Of a DNA stretch of 21,351 nt, positions 15,148-21,351 are shown piece after piece (within the stretch, counting starts at the first letter, position 1; each line of letters opens with the position of its first letter). Under the pieces are notes generated by a model. The model saw only the letters and a program-made list of their open reading frames with translations. It ran no database searches and had not been told where the DNA came from. This DNA is from an uncultured Chlamydiae bacterium (GTDB lineage Bacteria; Chlamydiota; Chlamydiia; Chlamydiales; Rhabdochlamydiaceae). A program made the position numbers and the translations under genes. The stretch lies in assembly GCA_945957075.1 (NCBI GenBank), contig CAMFJP010000007.1, forward strand, positions 1-21,351, given 5' to 3'.

Positions 15148-15816
15148 ATGAAGATAGCTCTTTTGGGATATGGTAAAATGGGAAAAAGGGTTGAGGCGCT
15201 GGCGGAATCGATGGGGGTGAGCGTTGTATCCCGTCTTGGGCGTGAAAAGGGGGATCTTCTGGATGCAGAGGTCTGTATTGATTTTTCCCACGGGGATGCG
15301 GTGCTAGAGCATGCTAAAGCGTGCGCTAATCTTGGTAAATCGCTTGTTATTGGAACAACGGGATGGGAGAGTTCTATAGAAGCTGTGCGGGAGCTGGCAC
15401 AAGGTATTGGGATTTTTTATGCGCCGAATTTTTCTTTAGGGGTGCATCTTTTTCTTAAAATACTAAAAGAGGCAAGCGATCTTATATCCCCCTTTACAGA
15501 GTACAAGGCGGGGATTTGCGAATGGCATCACGAGCATAAAAAAGATGCTCCATCTGGAACAGCTCTTGAGATGCAGCGGCATATGAAGGGCAGAGTAGGG
15601 ATCGTTTCCTCTCGTCTTGGCTCTATCCCTGGAACGCATATGGCGCTCTTTGATGGTCCAGATGATACCATCACCTTGCAGCACACGGCGCGCTCGCGCG
15701 ATGGCTTTGCCAGAGGGGCTTTAGAGGCTGCGCTCTGGTTAAGAGGAAAAAGGGGCTTTTACACGCTAGATGATTATCTGGAGCTAAAAAACCAGAGTTG
15801 CAGGCTTTTAACCTAG
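15148..15816 (+). CDS. dapB: 4-hydroxy-tetrahydrodipicolinate reductase
   Basis: Reduces the cyclic product of DapA to tetrahydrodipicolinate in lysine/meso-diaminopimelate synthesis, the precursor for chlamydial peptidoglycan. The N terminus has the dinucleotide-binding GYGKMG. Then follow CIDFSHGDA, VIGTTGW, YAPNFSLGVH, and the catalytic block E-W-H127-H128-E-H-K131-x-D-APSGTA. The C-terminal part holds SRLGSIPGTHMALFDGPDDTITLQHTA.SRDGFARGALEAA. At 222 aa it is shorter than E. coli DapB (273 aa), mostly because the segment after the nucleotide loop is cut to about 20 residues, so the Rossmann domain looks trimmed. The start is ATG 15148; a preceding in-frame ATG at 15121 has no comparable family support. 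No clear terminator is seen in the 52 bases before the convergent gene. Confidence 0.93.
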   Translation: MKIALLGYGKMGKRVEALAESMGVSVVSRLGREKGDLLDAEVCIDFSHGDAVLEHAKACANLGKSLVIGTTGWESSIEAVRELAQGIGIFYAPNFSLGVHLFLKILKEASDLISPFTEYKAGICEWHHEHKKDAPSGTALEMQRHMKGRVGIVSSRLGSIPGTHMALFDGPDDTITLQHTARSRDGFARGALEAALWLRGKRGFYTLDDYLELKNQSCRLLT

Positions 15817-15868
15817 ATACAGGCATGAATTAATGTGGCTAACGTTTTTACAGTAGGATTTTTACTTT

Positions 15869-16975
15869 TTAATGTCTGTAGAGGGCTGCATAGGCCTGAA
15901 ATAGTCTGTAGTAGTACACGATCACATCTTCTATCATGAGGTGGTTTATGGCAAAGGTTGTGGCTGTGTCCGCGATGGTTTTGGCCTCTTTGTCATGGGC
16001 TCTTAGCCATATAAGGACATCTTCAAAATCGGACATATCCTGCGCATAAGGAACGTAATGGACATAGGGCTGCAAGGCTTTATAAAACCATTCTGAGAAG
16101 GGTGAGGGGTGTCGCAAAACAACGGAATTAGAAAGTAGTTGCCACTGAAAGCTGCCTGGAAAGGCATTGCCATCTGCTGCTACAAGGTACTTGTGATGCA
16201 GTTGAATAGCTGGATGGGTATAGGGACGAAAAAAATCGTATTCTTCAAATAGAGCTTTCAGTTTATCGTCTATAAAGTGAATGCCTGTGAATGCAGCATC
16301 CAAAAGATCGGGCCTTTCTTTGGAAAATAAAACAAGACGTGGGCGCACTTTAAAGTCCCACTCATACCAAGGGTAATAGTTACCGCTTGTCACGCCGCGC
16401 CATAAGGCAATGGGGGTCTTAAGATCCCAAGGACTTTTATTTGATGCTGCATAGACCTCTTCCATCTGCCTTTGTTTATAATCATAGTAAAATAGCCATG
16501 GGATCAAAGCGACTTTGGTGTTGCCCTCCATTTTTGAAATGCAAAATACGGGACAAAAGGTGTGTTCTAAATAGGTTGGATTATCGTAACAATCCCAGGT
16601 TGATAGGAGAAAATCGATATCAGGAAAAGTGACAAATCGTGCAGCCTCTTGCAAAAAGGCCATAAAATGGGTCACTTCGGCAGCTGCTAAAGACTCATGT
16701 GGGCTTGTGCATGACAATACGTTATTATGAAAGCTATAGAGCACAAACCTTGCTGCATAGCCGTGGGGCAATGCATCTACCTCCTGCATCGTGCGCTCTA
16801 TCATCGCAAAGGTAATCCCTGTACCCTTAAATTTTGCAAGATCTTCCTGGATCTGCTCCTCCATCCATGCTGGAGGCGGGGCTACAAGTTTTTCTTGAAG
16901 TTTTTTTTCATCAATCCGGAAGGAAAAAAGGAGAAGAATGTATAAAACAAAGCTTTTTTGAAACTTGTTTTGCAT
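15869..16975 (-). CDS. CAP10/LpsA-like glycosyltransferase (GT90), paralogue 1
   Basis: Matches the lipopolysaccharide-modifying/CAP10 family (GT90, also including eukaryotic POGLUT/Rumi). Visible blocks: FPDIDFLLSTWDCYDNP, ALIPWLFYYD, IALWRGVTSG, RPRLVLFSKERPDLLDAAFTG, HHKYLVAADGNAFPGSFQWQ, and the terminal EWFYKALQPYVHYVP. The family's S-x-R after the DG block appears as S-F-Q, so a usual sugar-nucleotide arginine may be missing. The N terminus, MQNKFQKSFVLYILLLFSF, looks like a signal peptide or anchor. I use ATG 16975 because an intrinsic terminator at 17012-17043 lies between it and the alternative ATG 17077. The protein is 368 aa and clearly similar to the gene at 18361. Acceptor unknown; possible substrates are LPS, surface proteins or host targets. 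Confidence 0.8.
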   Translation of the reverse strand: MQNKFQKSFVLYILLLFSFRIDEKKLQEKLVAPPPAWMEEQIQEDLAKFKGTGITFAMIERTMQEVDALPHGYAARFVLYSFHNNVLSCTSPHESLAAAEVTHFMAFLQEAARFVTFPDIDFLLSTWDCYDNPTYLEHTFCPVFCISKMEGNTKVALIPWLFYYDYKQRQMEEVYAASNKSPWDLKTPIALWRGVTSGNYYPWYEWDFKVRPRLVLFSKERPDLLDAAFTGIHFIDDKLKALFEEYDFFRPYTHPAIQLHHKYLVAADGNAFPGSFQWQLLSNSVVLRHPSPFSEWFYKALQPYVHYVPYAQDMSDFEDVLIWLRAHDKEAKTIADTATTFAINHLMIEDVIVYYYRLFQAYAALYRH

Positions 16976-17011
16976 GAAAAAAGTGGTGCTTTTTATGGAT
17001 AAATAATATTG

Positions 17012-17043
17012 AAAAAAACGCCCTCTTATACTCTGAAGGCGTT
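17012..17043 (-). terminator. Intrinsic terminator downstream of the porin gene
   Basis: Read on the - strand: AACGCCTTC, a 9-base loop, then GAGGGCGTTTTTTC. This gives a 9-bp stem with one G-U pair, followed by six T. It lies 58 bases after the porin stop. It would separate the porin transcript from the glycosyltransferase gene and argues against a start at 17077 for that gene. Confidence 0.8.
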
Positions 17044-17100
17044 CTGTGTTTTTTTTAAAAAAGTGTCCTGATGACATGGTGAATATTTTTTTGGATCAGA

Positions 17101-18147
17101 CTAAAAAGATAATGCTACTTTAAATGTGTATCCATATAGCATTAAATCTCCTTGAGGCGACACTCCTCCCGTGATGGCAGACCCTACGACTGAAGCGGGC
17201 ACTTGCCACTGATTCCACCAATATTGGACTTCATACGCAGCGCCAACTGTCAGAGCAACAGATTTTCCTACATAAGGCATCCAATCCACTCCTATCTTAG
17301 CATCTACATAGGGGCGTACCCGATTGCAGATATGGTCTTTTAACTTAAATTCAATAAAAAAGGGATCTTGACTAGCAGAGGGGTTTTCTAAAACATGAAA
17401 TCTACCAAATAATAAAGCAGCACCCAAATTGCCCGTTAAATAGATGTGATTGTAAAACTCCCATGAAGAATGAATTCCTAGCAAAGGCCCCAAACCGTGA
17501 AAATAATTTTTTTTCTTCGTCTCTATATTAATAGGGGTATCGCCTGCAGAAAAGCCATCGTATTCAATATGCTGCTTTTGATTAATGCGTGCAGCTTTTA
17601 ATCCAAGATAGGGAGAGGCATGCAGTTTTTTGCTTTGCAGTTGTCTACTAATAGTAAAATCAACAGCATCAAAGCGCAGCTTCCAATGACTCTCTGCGCA
17701 AGACGCAAAAGCAAATTGAGAGGGGTCGCCACCAATAAAAGCAAAAATTGAAGATACCGGAACCGCAATAGGAATAATCCCCCCATTTTCTTTTGCTCTA
17801 GAAGATGTTCCTTCATGAAGAGTTTCCCAGGACAGAGAAAATCCCCAATTAGAATGAGGCAAATCGTACTCCACTCCAACTCTTAAACCAGAATTAAATT
17901 CAAAATCCTGATTTTTTATTTCTAGTCTTTCAGACAATTGAGGGCCATTTTGCTGATTACTTAGTGTTTGAATAATTTGTTGTATGCCACCTGGCAAAAC
18001 AGCTGCATAGGGAAGTTGATCTTGGACAGCTTTCCAGTATAAGTACTCAAAAGATATAGAAAATGGATGCTCATTTTTTTCTTCTCCGCGCACGGAAGCT
18101 GTTAAAGAAGTCAATAAGACTCCACCTAACAATATGGTCTTTTTCAC
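17101..18147 (-). CDS. Lpg1974-type pore-forming outer membrane protein (MOMP-like)
   Basis: Outer-membrane beta-barrel of the Legionella MOMP/Lpg1974 family, expanded in Waddlia, Simkania and relatives. The signal peptide is MKKTILLGGVLLTSLTASVRG (about residues 1-21). The mature part opens with FEYLYWKAVQD, and has DFEFNSGLRVGVEYDLPHSNW, HWKLRFDAVDFTISRQ, SPYLGLKAARINQKQ, GPLLGIHSSWEFYNHIYLTG and a final LMLYGYTFKVALSF with the C-terminal Phe that BAM recognises. Alternating hydrophobic strands and aromatic girdles run throughout. Only two cysteines are visible in the mature part, so it is not a disulfide-rich OmpA-type MOMP. At 348 aa it is typical for the family. The start is GTG 18147 with AAAGGAG six bases upstream. 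It ends in a strong terminator and lies between two GT90 paralogues. Confidence 0.82.
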   Translation of the reverse strand: MKKTILLGGVLLTSLTASVRGEEKNEHPFSISFEYLYWKAVQDQLPYAAVLPGGIQQIIQTLSNQQNGPQLSERLEIKNQDFEFNSGLRVGVEYDLPHSNWGFSLSWETLHEGTSSRAKENGGIIPIAVPVSSIFAFIGGDPSQFAFASCAESHWKLRFDAVDFTISRQLQSKKLHASPYLGLKAARINQKQHIEYDGFSAGDTPINIETKKKNYFHGLGPLLGIHSSWEFYNHIYLTGNLGAALLFGRFHVLENPSASQDPFFIEFKLKDHICNRVRPYVDAKIGVDWMPYVGKSVALTVGAAYEVQYWWNQWQVPASVVGSAITGGVSPQGDLMLYGYTFKVALSF

Positions 18148-18170
18148 TAGAAACTCCTTTAGGTTAATGA

Positions 18171-18234
18171 AATAGACCTCTTTTGAAACCTCATTCCTTG
18201 TTCAAAAAAAAGGAGATTTCAAAAGAGGTCTATT
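18171..18234. repeat. 18-bp perfect inverted repeat between porin and GT90 paralogue 2
   Basis: AATAGACCTCTTTTGAAA at 18171-18188 is exactly complementary to 18217-18234, around 28 bases; the pairing resumes for three bases inward after one mismatch. It lies 23 bases before the porin GTG, outside its Shine-Dalgarno, and between divergent genes, so it cannot be an ordinary 3' terminator. It could be a 5' leader hairpin, an operator or a small mobile palindrome. Confidence 0.75.
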
Positions 18235-18360
18235 GAATTTATTGAGATGATACGGAATTTTTTTTTTAAATCAACTACTCCTTCCTGTAGACGGTCTGTC
18301 GAGGCCTTTTACCCTGTTCTACATATGAATTTATTTTCCGTGTTTGATATAAGATCAGTT

Positions 18361-19431
18361 ATGAAATTTTGCATATTTTTACTAGGCATGTGTGTGGTTT
18401 TATGGGTTGAATGCATTTTAGGCGTTGGGATAGAACTGCCTGAATGGATGAAAAGGCAAATTCATCGCGATCTTGAGCAGGTATCTGAACTTATGGATGC
18501 TAAGCCCCAAGAAACGATGCGTTCAATTCACGCGCTCCAAGGGGGCGAGCTTGCGCGCCTTGTCTTAATCTCCATACAAAATGGAAAAACTTCATGGGAA
18601 ACAGAGGGCTACGTATTAGATGAAGAAGACTACAAGCGTCTAGATCTTTTTTTGGAAGCTATCGACGAGGCTCATGCTCTAGCGCCCCTTCCCGATATCG
18701 AATTTTTAGTCTCTTTAAGCGATAGCTACGATCGCCCCCTATTTCTTAGTAAAACATATTCCCCTGTCTTTACACTCTGCAAGTCTACTGGAAATCACAA
18801 GGCTGTGCTCATCCCGAGCTACTTTTTTTATCCAGAAACTATGCACGCTTATGTCCCATGGGAACAAAAAGAGGAAATCGCTCTATGGCGCGGGGGAATG
18901 ACGGGAGAAGAATACTTTTTTTTCGAGTGGGATCTAAAACCGCGTAGCCGTCTTGTTCTTTTATCCAAGCGATATCCAGAAATATTAAATGCCTATTTTG
19001 TCGAGAATAATCCAGCCAAACACGTTGGCTCGTATTTGGCCAGCTGGCTATTTATGGAGGGGCTTTTGGGAGAGTATATGTCTCCTATAGAGCAAAGCTG
19101 CTTCAGATATCTGATTGCTGTGGATGGCGCTACAACCCCTCGCAGCATGTCCTGGCAGCTATTTTCCCAAAGTGTGCTTTTAAAGGGGGCATCTTCTCGC
19201 ATAGAATGGTTTTATGGGGGGCTACTACCATACGTCCATTATGTGGAATTCGATAGCGAAAAAGAAGATGTGATTGAAAAGATTTATCAACTCCAAAAAG
19301 ACGAAAATCTAGCGCTCTGTATTGCACAGGCCGCCTACTCCTTTGCAAAAACTTACCTGCAAAAAGATTATGCTCTTTCCTATTTACATACACTTCTGAC
19401 TACATACGATCTTTACAAAAATCGCAAATAA
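18361..19431 (+). CDS. CAP10/LpsA-like glycosyltransferase (GT90), paralogue 2
   Basis: Paralogue of the gene at 15869-16975; the blocks align in order: LPDIEFLVSLSDSYDRP, AVLIPSYFFYPE, IALWRGGMTG, RSRLVLLSKRYPEILNAYF, RYLIAVDGATTPRSMSWQL and EWFYGGLLPYVHYVEF. Identity appears moderate by eye. As in the paralogue, the arginine expected in S-x-R after the DG block is replaced (S-M-S). The chosen ATG gives MKFCIFLLGMCVVLWVECIL, a signal peptide or membrane anchor, and a 356-aa protein. Earlier in-frame starts at 18247 and 18325 exist and only add a polar leader; no strong Shine-Dalgarno decides between them. An exported GT90 would lack cytosolic nucleotide sugars, so a host-facing role is possible but unproven. 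Confidence 0.78.
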   Translation: MKFCIFLLGMCVVLWVECILGVGIELPEWMKRQIHRDLEQVSELMDAKPQETMRSIHALQGGELARLVLISIQNGKTSWETEGYVLDEEDYKRLDLFLEAIDEAHALAPLPDIEFLVSLSDSYDRPLFLSKTYSPVFTLCKSTGNHKAVLIPSYFFYPETMHAYVPWEQKEEIALWRGGMTGEEYFFFEWDLKPRSRLVLLSKRYPEILNAYFVENNPAKHVGSYLASWLFMEGLLGEYMSPIEQSCFRYLIAVDGATTPRSMSWQLFSQSVLLKGASSRIEWFYGGLLPYVHYVEFDSEKEDVIEKIYQLQKDENLALCIAQAAYSFAKTYLQKDYALSYLHTLLTTYDLYKNRK

Positions 19432-19491
19432 CTGCTATGGTATTCGCCTTGCAATTAAAAGAAGTTCTAGAGTAAATCAAATAAAATAACC

Positions 19492-19497
19492 TATAAT
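19492..19497 (+). promoter_or_regulatory. Putative -10 box for the coiled-coil gene and hemW
   Basis: A perfect TATAAT lies in AT-rich DNA about 75 bases before ATG 19571. The -35 position has no good match, which is common among chlamydial promoters. It separates this pair from the glycosyltransferase gene upstream. Confidence 0.35.
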
Positions 19498-19570
19498 CCG
19501 GTGTTGTGTCACGCTATTTTTTTGGTTGAAGACCCCGGCAAGTAAATTCATTATGGAGGAAACAGGCACT

Positions 19571-20026
19571 ATGAAAAGTGAAAGACTCAAAAAACTCGAG
19601 TCTGAGCTTCAAGATCTAGAGCAATGGCTTAAGCTCGGTCTTGTGCCCAAAAAGGATCTAGACAAACACAAAGAGGAAATACATTCCCTGCAAGATAAAA
19701 TCAGCGAAGAAAAACAGCGCTTGCGTTTTCTAAAAGAAAGCGGCGAGGTGGAGGAGTTTGTAGCTCCCAAGCGCTCTACTGCACGACCTGCCTTTCAAGA
19801 GCCTCATAGCATTCCCGATATGGAAGCTACCGAAGAGGGGTTAACGGACGCTGGACTGGACATGGAAACAGAATCCTACGAACCAGAAACCACAGTTAGC
19901 GAAGAGAGCGGCGAAGAGGGCGAAGAGGAACCAGTTTCCATCGAAGAAGAGGAAGAAGACCCGTTTTCCGATAGAAACCGCTGGAGACGAGGTATCCTAG
20001 AAGATCCTGATGCAAGCGACTGGTAG
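19571..20026 (+). CDS. Coiled-coil acidic protein upstream of hemW (possible CT053-like)
   Basis: A 151-aa protein with two parts. Residues 1-60 form a charged coiled coil (KSERLKKLESELQDLEQWLK, then KKDLDKHKEEI). Residues about 75-140 are disordered and strongly acidic, with runs such as EESGEEGEEE and EEEEEDPF, ending RRGILEDPDASDW. No signal peptide. The start is ATG 19571 with GGAGGA ten bases upstream; in-frame TTG 19526 and ATG 19553 would add up to 15 residues. It overlaps hemW by 17 bases. From memory, Chlamydia trachomatis has a similar-sized CT053, reported as a type III secretion substrate, next to its hemN/hemW gene CT052; the match here rests on position, size and character rather than alignment. 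Confidence 0.7.
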   Translation: MKSERLKKLESELQDLEQWLKLGLVPKKDLDKHKEEIHSLQDKISEEKQRLRFLKESGEVEEFVAPKRSTARPAFQEPHSIPDMEATEEGLTDAGLDMETESYEPETTVSEESGEEGEEEPVSIEEEEEDPFSDRNRWRRGILEDPDASDW

Positions 20027-21122
20027 TCTTTACATTCACATACCCTTCTGCCAGAAAAAATGCCCGTATTGTCACTTTTTTGTTCTTCCAAATAAAGAAG
20101 AATTAAAAAGTCTATTTATGAGCGCTCTGCATAAAGAGTGGCTGCTAACAAAGCAAAACTACAATCTCACCTCCCCTACCTCGATCTACTTTGGTGGGGG
20201 CACACCAACAAAACTACATCCTAAAGACATAGAGCGTATTCTTTCATGGGTTCTTCCAAATGCCCCTTGCGAAATTACTCTGGAGGCAAATCCAGAAGAT
20301 GTCACCCTAGAAACCATGCGCTTTTATAGACAACTTGGGATTAACCGTGTGAGCGTCGGCATCCAATCTTTAAATCCTCAGGAGCTTGATATTTTAGGGA
20401 GGGGGCATAGCGCACAAAAGACAATAGAGGCCATCCATACCATTTACGCAGCCGGGATCGACAACATCTCTATAGATCTTATGTATGACATTCCTTATCA
20501 AACAGAATCTAGTTGGGAAAATACGCTAAAACATATAAAAGATCTGCCAATTGACCATCTTTCCCTCTACAACCTAACCTTCGAGCCAAAAACATCGTTT
20601 TTTCTTAATAGAAACAAATGGACCCCCTACCTCCCCTCAGACGAGGCTAGCTTGCATATGCTGCTGCATGCTATAGAGACGCTTGAAAGTTATGGATTAA
20701 AGCGTTATGAGATTTCAGCGTTTGCAAAGGGCGATAAACGCTCTCTACATAACATAGGCTACTGGACAGCGCGCCCTTTTTTAGGACTTGGCCCCTCTGC
20801 ACATAGCTACTGGAATCAAACAAGGTGGGCCAATATCGCTCATCTTGGCAAGTACGCAGAGGCGCTAAACAATCATATTTTTCCAATAGACTTTCAGGAA
20901 AAGCTAGATTCAAGAGCTGCATGCAATGAACTCTTAGCTGTTAACCTGCGTCTTTTAGAAGGGGTCCACCTCCCCTCTTTCACAGACCGCCACGGGCCAC
21001 TACCTCAAGATGCCATCAACACATGCATTCATGAGGGCTACCTTACCCTAGACGAGCATACCCTCAAGTTAACCCCCCACGGTCTTTGTTTTTACGACAC
21101 CGTTGCCTCTATCCTAGTTTAA
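20010..21122 (+). CDS. hemW: Radical SAM heme chaperone HemW (HemN-like)
   Basis: Radical SAM protein of the HemN/HemW group. The cluster motif CxxxCxxC is C14, C18, C21 in PFCQKKCPYCHFF; the extra adjacent cysteine that marks true coproporphyrinogen dehydrogenase (HemN) is absent, so HemW, a heme-binding chaperone, is the better name. Other blocks are SIYFGGGTPT, EITLEANPEDV, INRVSVGIQSLNPQEL..LGRGHSA, DNISIDLMYDIPYQT, LSLYNLTFEP, KRYEISAFAK, LHNIGYW (the HNxxYW motif) and LGLGPSAHS, followed by the C-terminal HemN_C region with LRLLEGV. At 370 aa it has the usual length. The ATG lies inside the previous gene, so translation is probably coupled. Confidence 0.93.
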   Translation: MQATGSLYIHIPFCQKKCPYCHFFVLPNKEELKSLFMSALHKEWLLTKQNYNLTSPTSIYFGGGTPTKLHPKDIERILSWVLPNAPCEITLEANPEDVTLETMRFYRQLGINRVSVGIQSLNPQELDILGRGHSAQKTIEAIHTIYAAGIDNISIDLMYDIPYQTESSWENTLKHIKDLPIDHLSLYNLTFEPKTSFFLNRNKWTPYLPSDEASLHMLLHAIETLESYGLKRYEISAFAKGDKRSLHNIGYWTARPFLGLGPSAHSYWNQTRWANIAHLGKYAEALNNHIFPIDFQEKLDSRAACNELLAVNLRLLEGVHLPSFTDRHGPLPQDAINTCIHEGYLTLDEHTLKLTPHGLCFYDTVASILV

Positions 21123-21155
21123 TAATCTGAATTTTAGATTATAAACCCAAAGTTC

Positions 21156-21180
21156 AGGTTAATAAACCTCAATTTGTTTT
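21156..21180 (+). terminator. Weak candidate terminator after hemW
   Basis: AGGTT-AATA-AACCT forms a 5-bp stem, extendable by TT/AA after a mismatch, followed by CAATTTGTTTT. It is short and AT-rich, so only a possibility. Confidence 0.3.
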
Positions 21181-21235
21181 ATTTTCCTGTCTATAATTTT
21201 CCAAAAAGCAACATAATATTTAATCACTCATCTTT

Positions 21236-21280
21236 TGCGCGCAAGGCGCGCCTCTGCGTGCTCTGCGCTCTCTGTGGTGA
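21236..21280. repeat. GCGCGC palindrome and CTCTGCG tandem motif
   Basis: GCGCGCAAGGCGCGC at about 21238-21252 is a GC-rich inverted repeat in otherwise AT-rich DNA. It runs into three degenerate units of 9-11 bases: CTCTGCGTG, CTCTGCGCT and CTCTGTGGTGAAA. It does not encode anything visible. The pattern resembles a short CTCTGCG-type repeat I recall from intergenic DNA of many unrelated bacteria. Confidence 0.55.
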
Positions 21281-21293
21281 AAATCTTATTTAA

Positions 21294-21351
21294 CTGATGT
21301 TACGCGAAAAAAGAAAAGAGATCAGAAGGCTTGTAGCTAGCTTATAGAGAC
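21294..21351 (+). repeat. Left end of a second MITE copy, truncated by the window edge
   Basis: CTGATGTTACGC at 21294-21305 matches the terminal repeat at 3416 at 11 of 12 bases. The following A-rich stretch and the segment ending GCTTATAGAGAC match 3428-3475 with a few substitutions and a two-base length difference. The rest of the element should lie beyond the window. Confidence 0.75.

Noticed and set aside
16989..16997. TTATCCATA on the - strand as a DnaA box
   Set aside because: A single near-match in AT-rich DNA, with no cluster and no origin genes nearby.
18247..18360. N-terminal extension of GT90 paralogue 2
   Set aside because: Codons are open, but they precede a signal-like segment and have no ribosome site or counterpart in the paralogue.

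Overview
The window looks like chromosome of an environmental (Parachlamydiales-type) member of the Chlamydiae. The evidence is gene content: a pcnB-lpxB neighbourhood; yceD-rpmF-plsX; a FabI that reads like plant-plastid and chlamydial enoyl-ACP reductases; an Lpg1974-type beta-barrel porin; two CAP10-like (GT90) glycosyltransferases; and a coiled-coil acidic protein in front of hemW that resembles the chlamydial CT053-CT052 pair. I cannot assign a genus. No rRNA, tRNA, CRISPR array or transposase gene was seen.

Layout. (1) 1-3317, + strand: a tightly overlapping operon for RNA polyadenylation/tRNA processing (pcnB, 5' end outside the window), lipid A disaccharide synthesis (lpxB, TTG start overlapping the pcnB stop), DUF177/YceD, ribosomal protein L32 and phospholipid synthesis (plsX). 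(2) 3318-3682: intergenic DNA containing a 178-bp MITE-like element with 12-bp terminal inverted repeats and a 7-bp target duplication, followed by a good promoter. (3) 3683-4826: an unrecognised 53-aa Lys/Ser/Thr-rich protein, then fabI, whose Shine-Dalgarno lies in a hairpin; both are bracketed by inverted copies of the MITE end. (4) 5012-6633, - strand: rlmN-pgsA with ATGA coupling. (5) 6776-7449, + strand: a 51-aa DUF5993-type membrane protein coupled to dsbB. (6) 7588-14427: one 2,279-aa protein of unknown function with Pro/Gln/Tyr-rich and Ser/Thr/Pro-rich disordered segments, a long predicted helical region and an acidic-then-basic tail. Its disordered part carries repeated RSxSxP-type (14-3-3-like) and PPxY motifs, so it is the best candidate here for a host-directed effector. 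(7) 14424-15816: mazG (-) and dapB (+), divergent. (8) 15869-19431: two GT90 paralogues with signal-peptide-like N termini on either side of a porin. (9) 19571-21122: a coiled-coil/acidic protein overlapping hemW. (10) 21123-21351: non-coding, with a CTCTGCG tandem motif and the left end of a second MITE copy cut by the window edge.

Most genes support envelope lipid and lipid A synthesis, translation and oxidative folding. The novelty sits in the giant protein, the MITE family, the small basic protein and the GT90/porin cluster. Starts were chosen from Shine-Dalgarno sites, overlaps, a terminator position and family alignments done by eye; no database search was possible.
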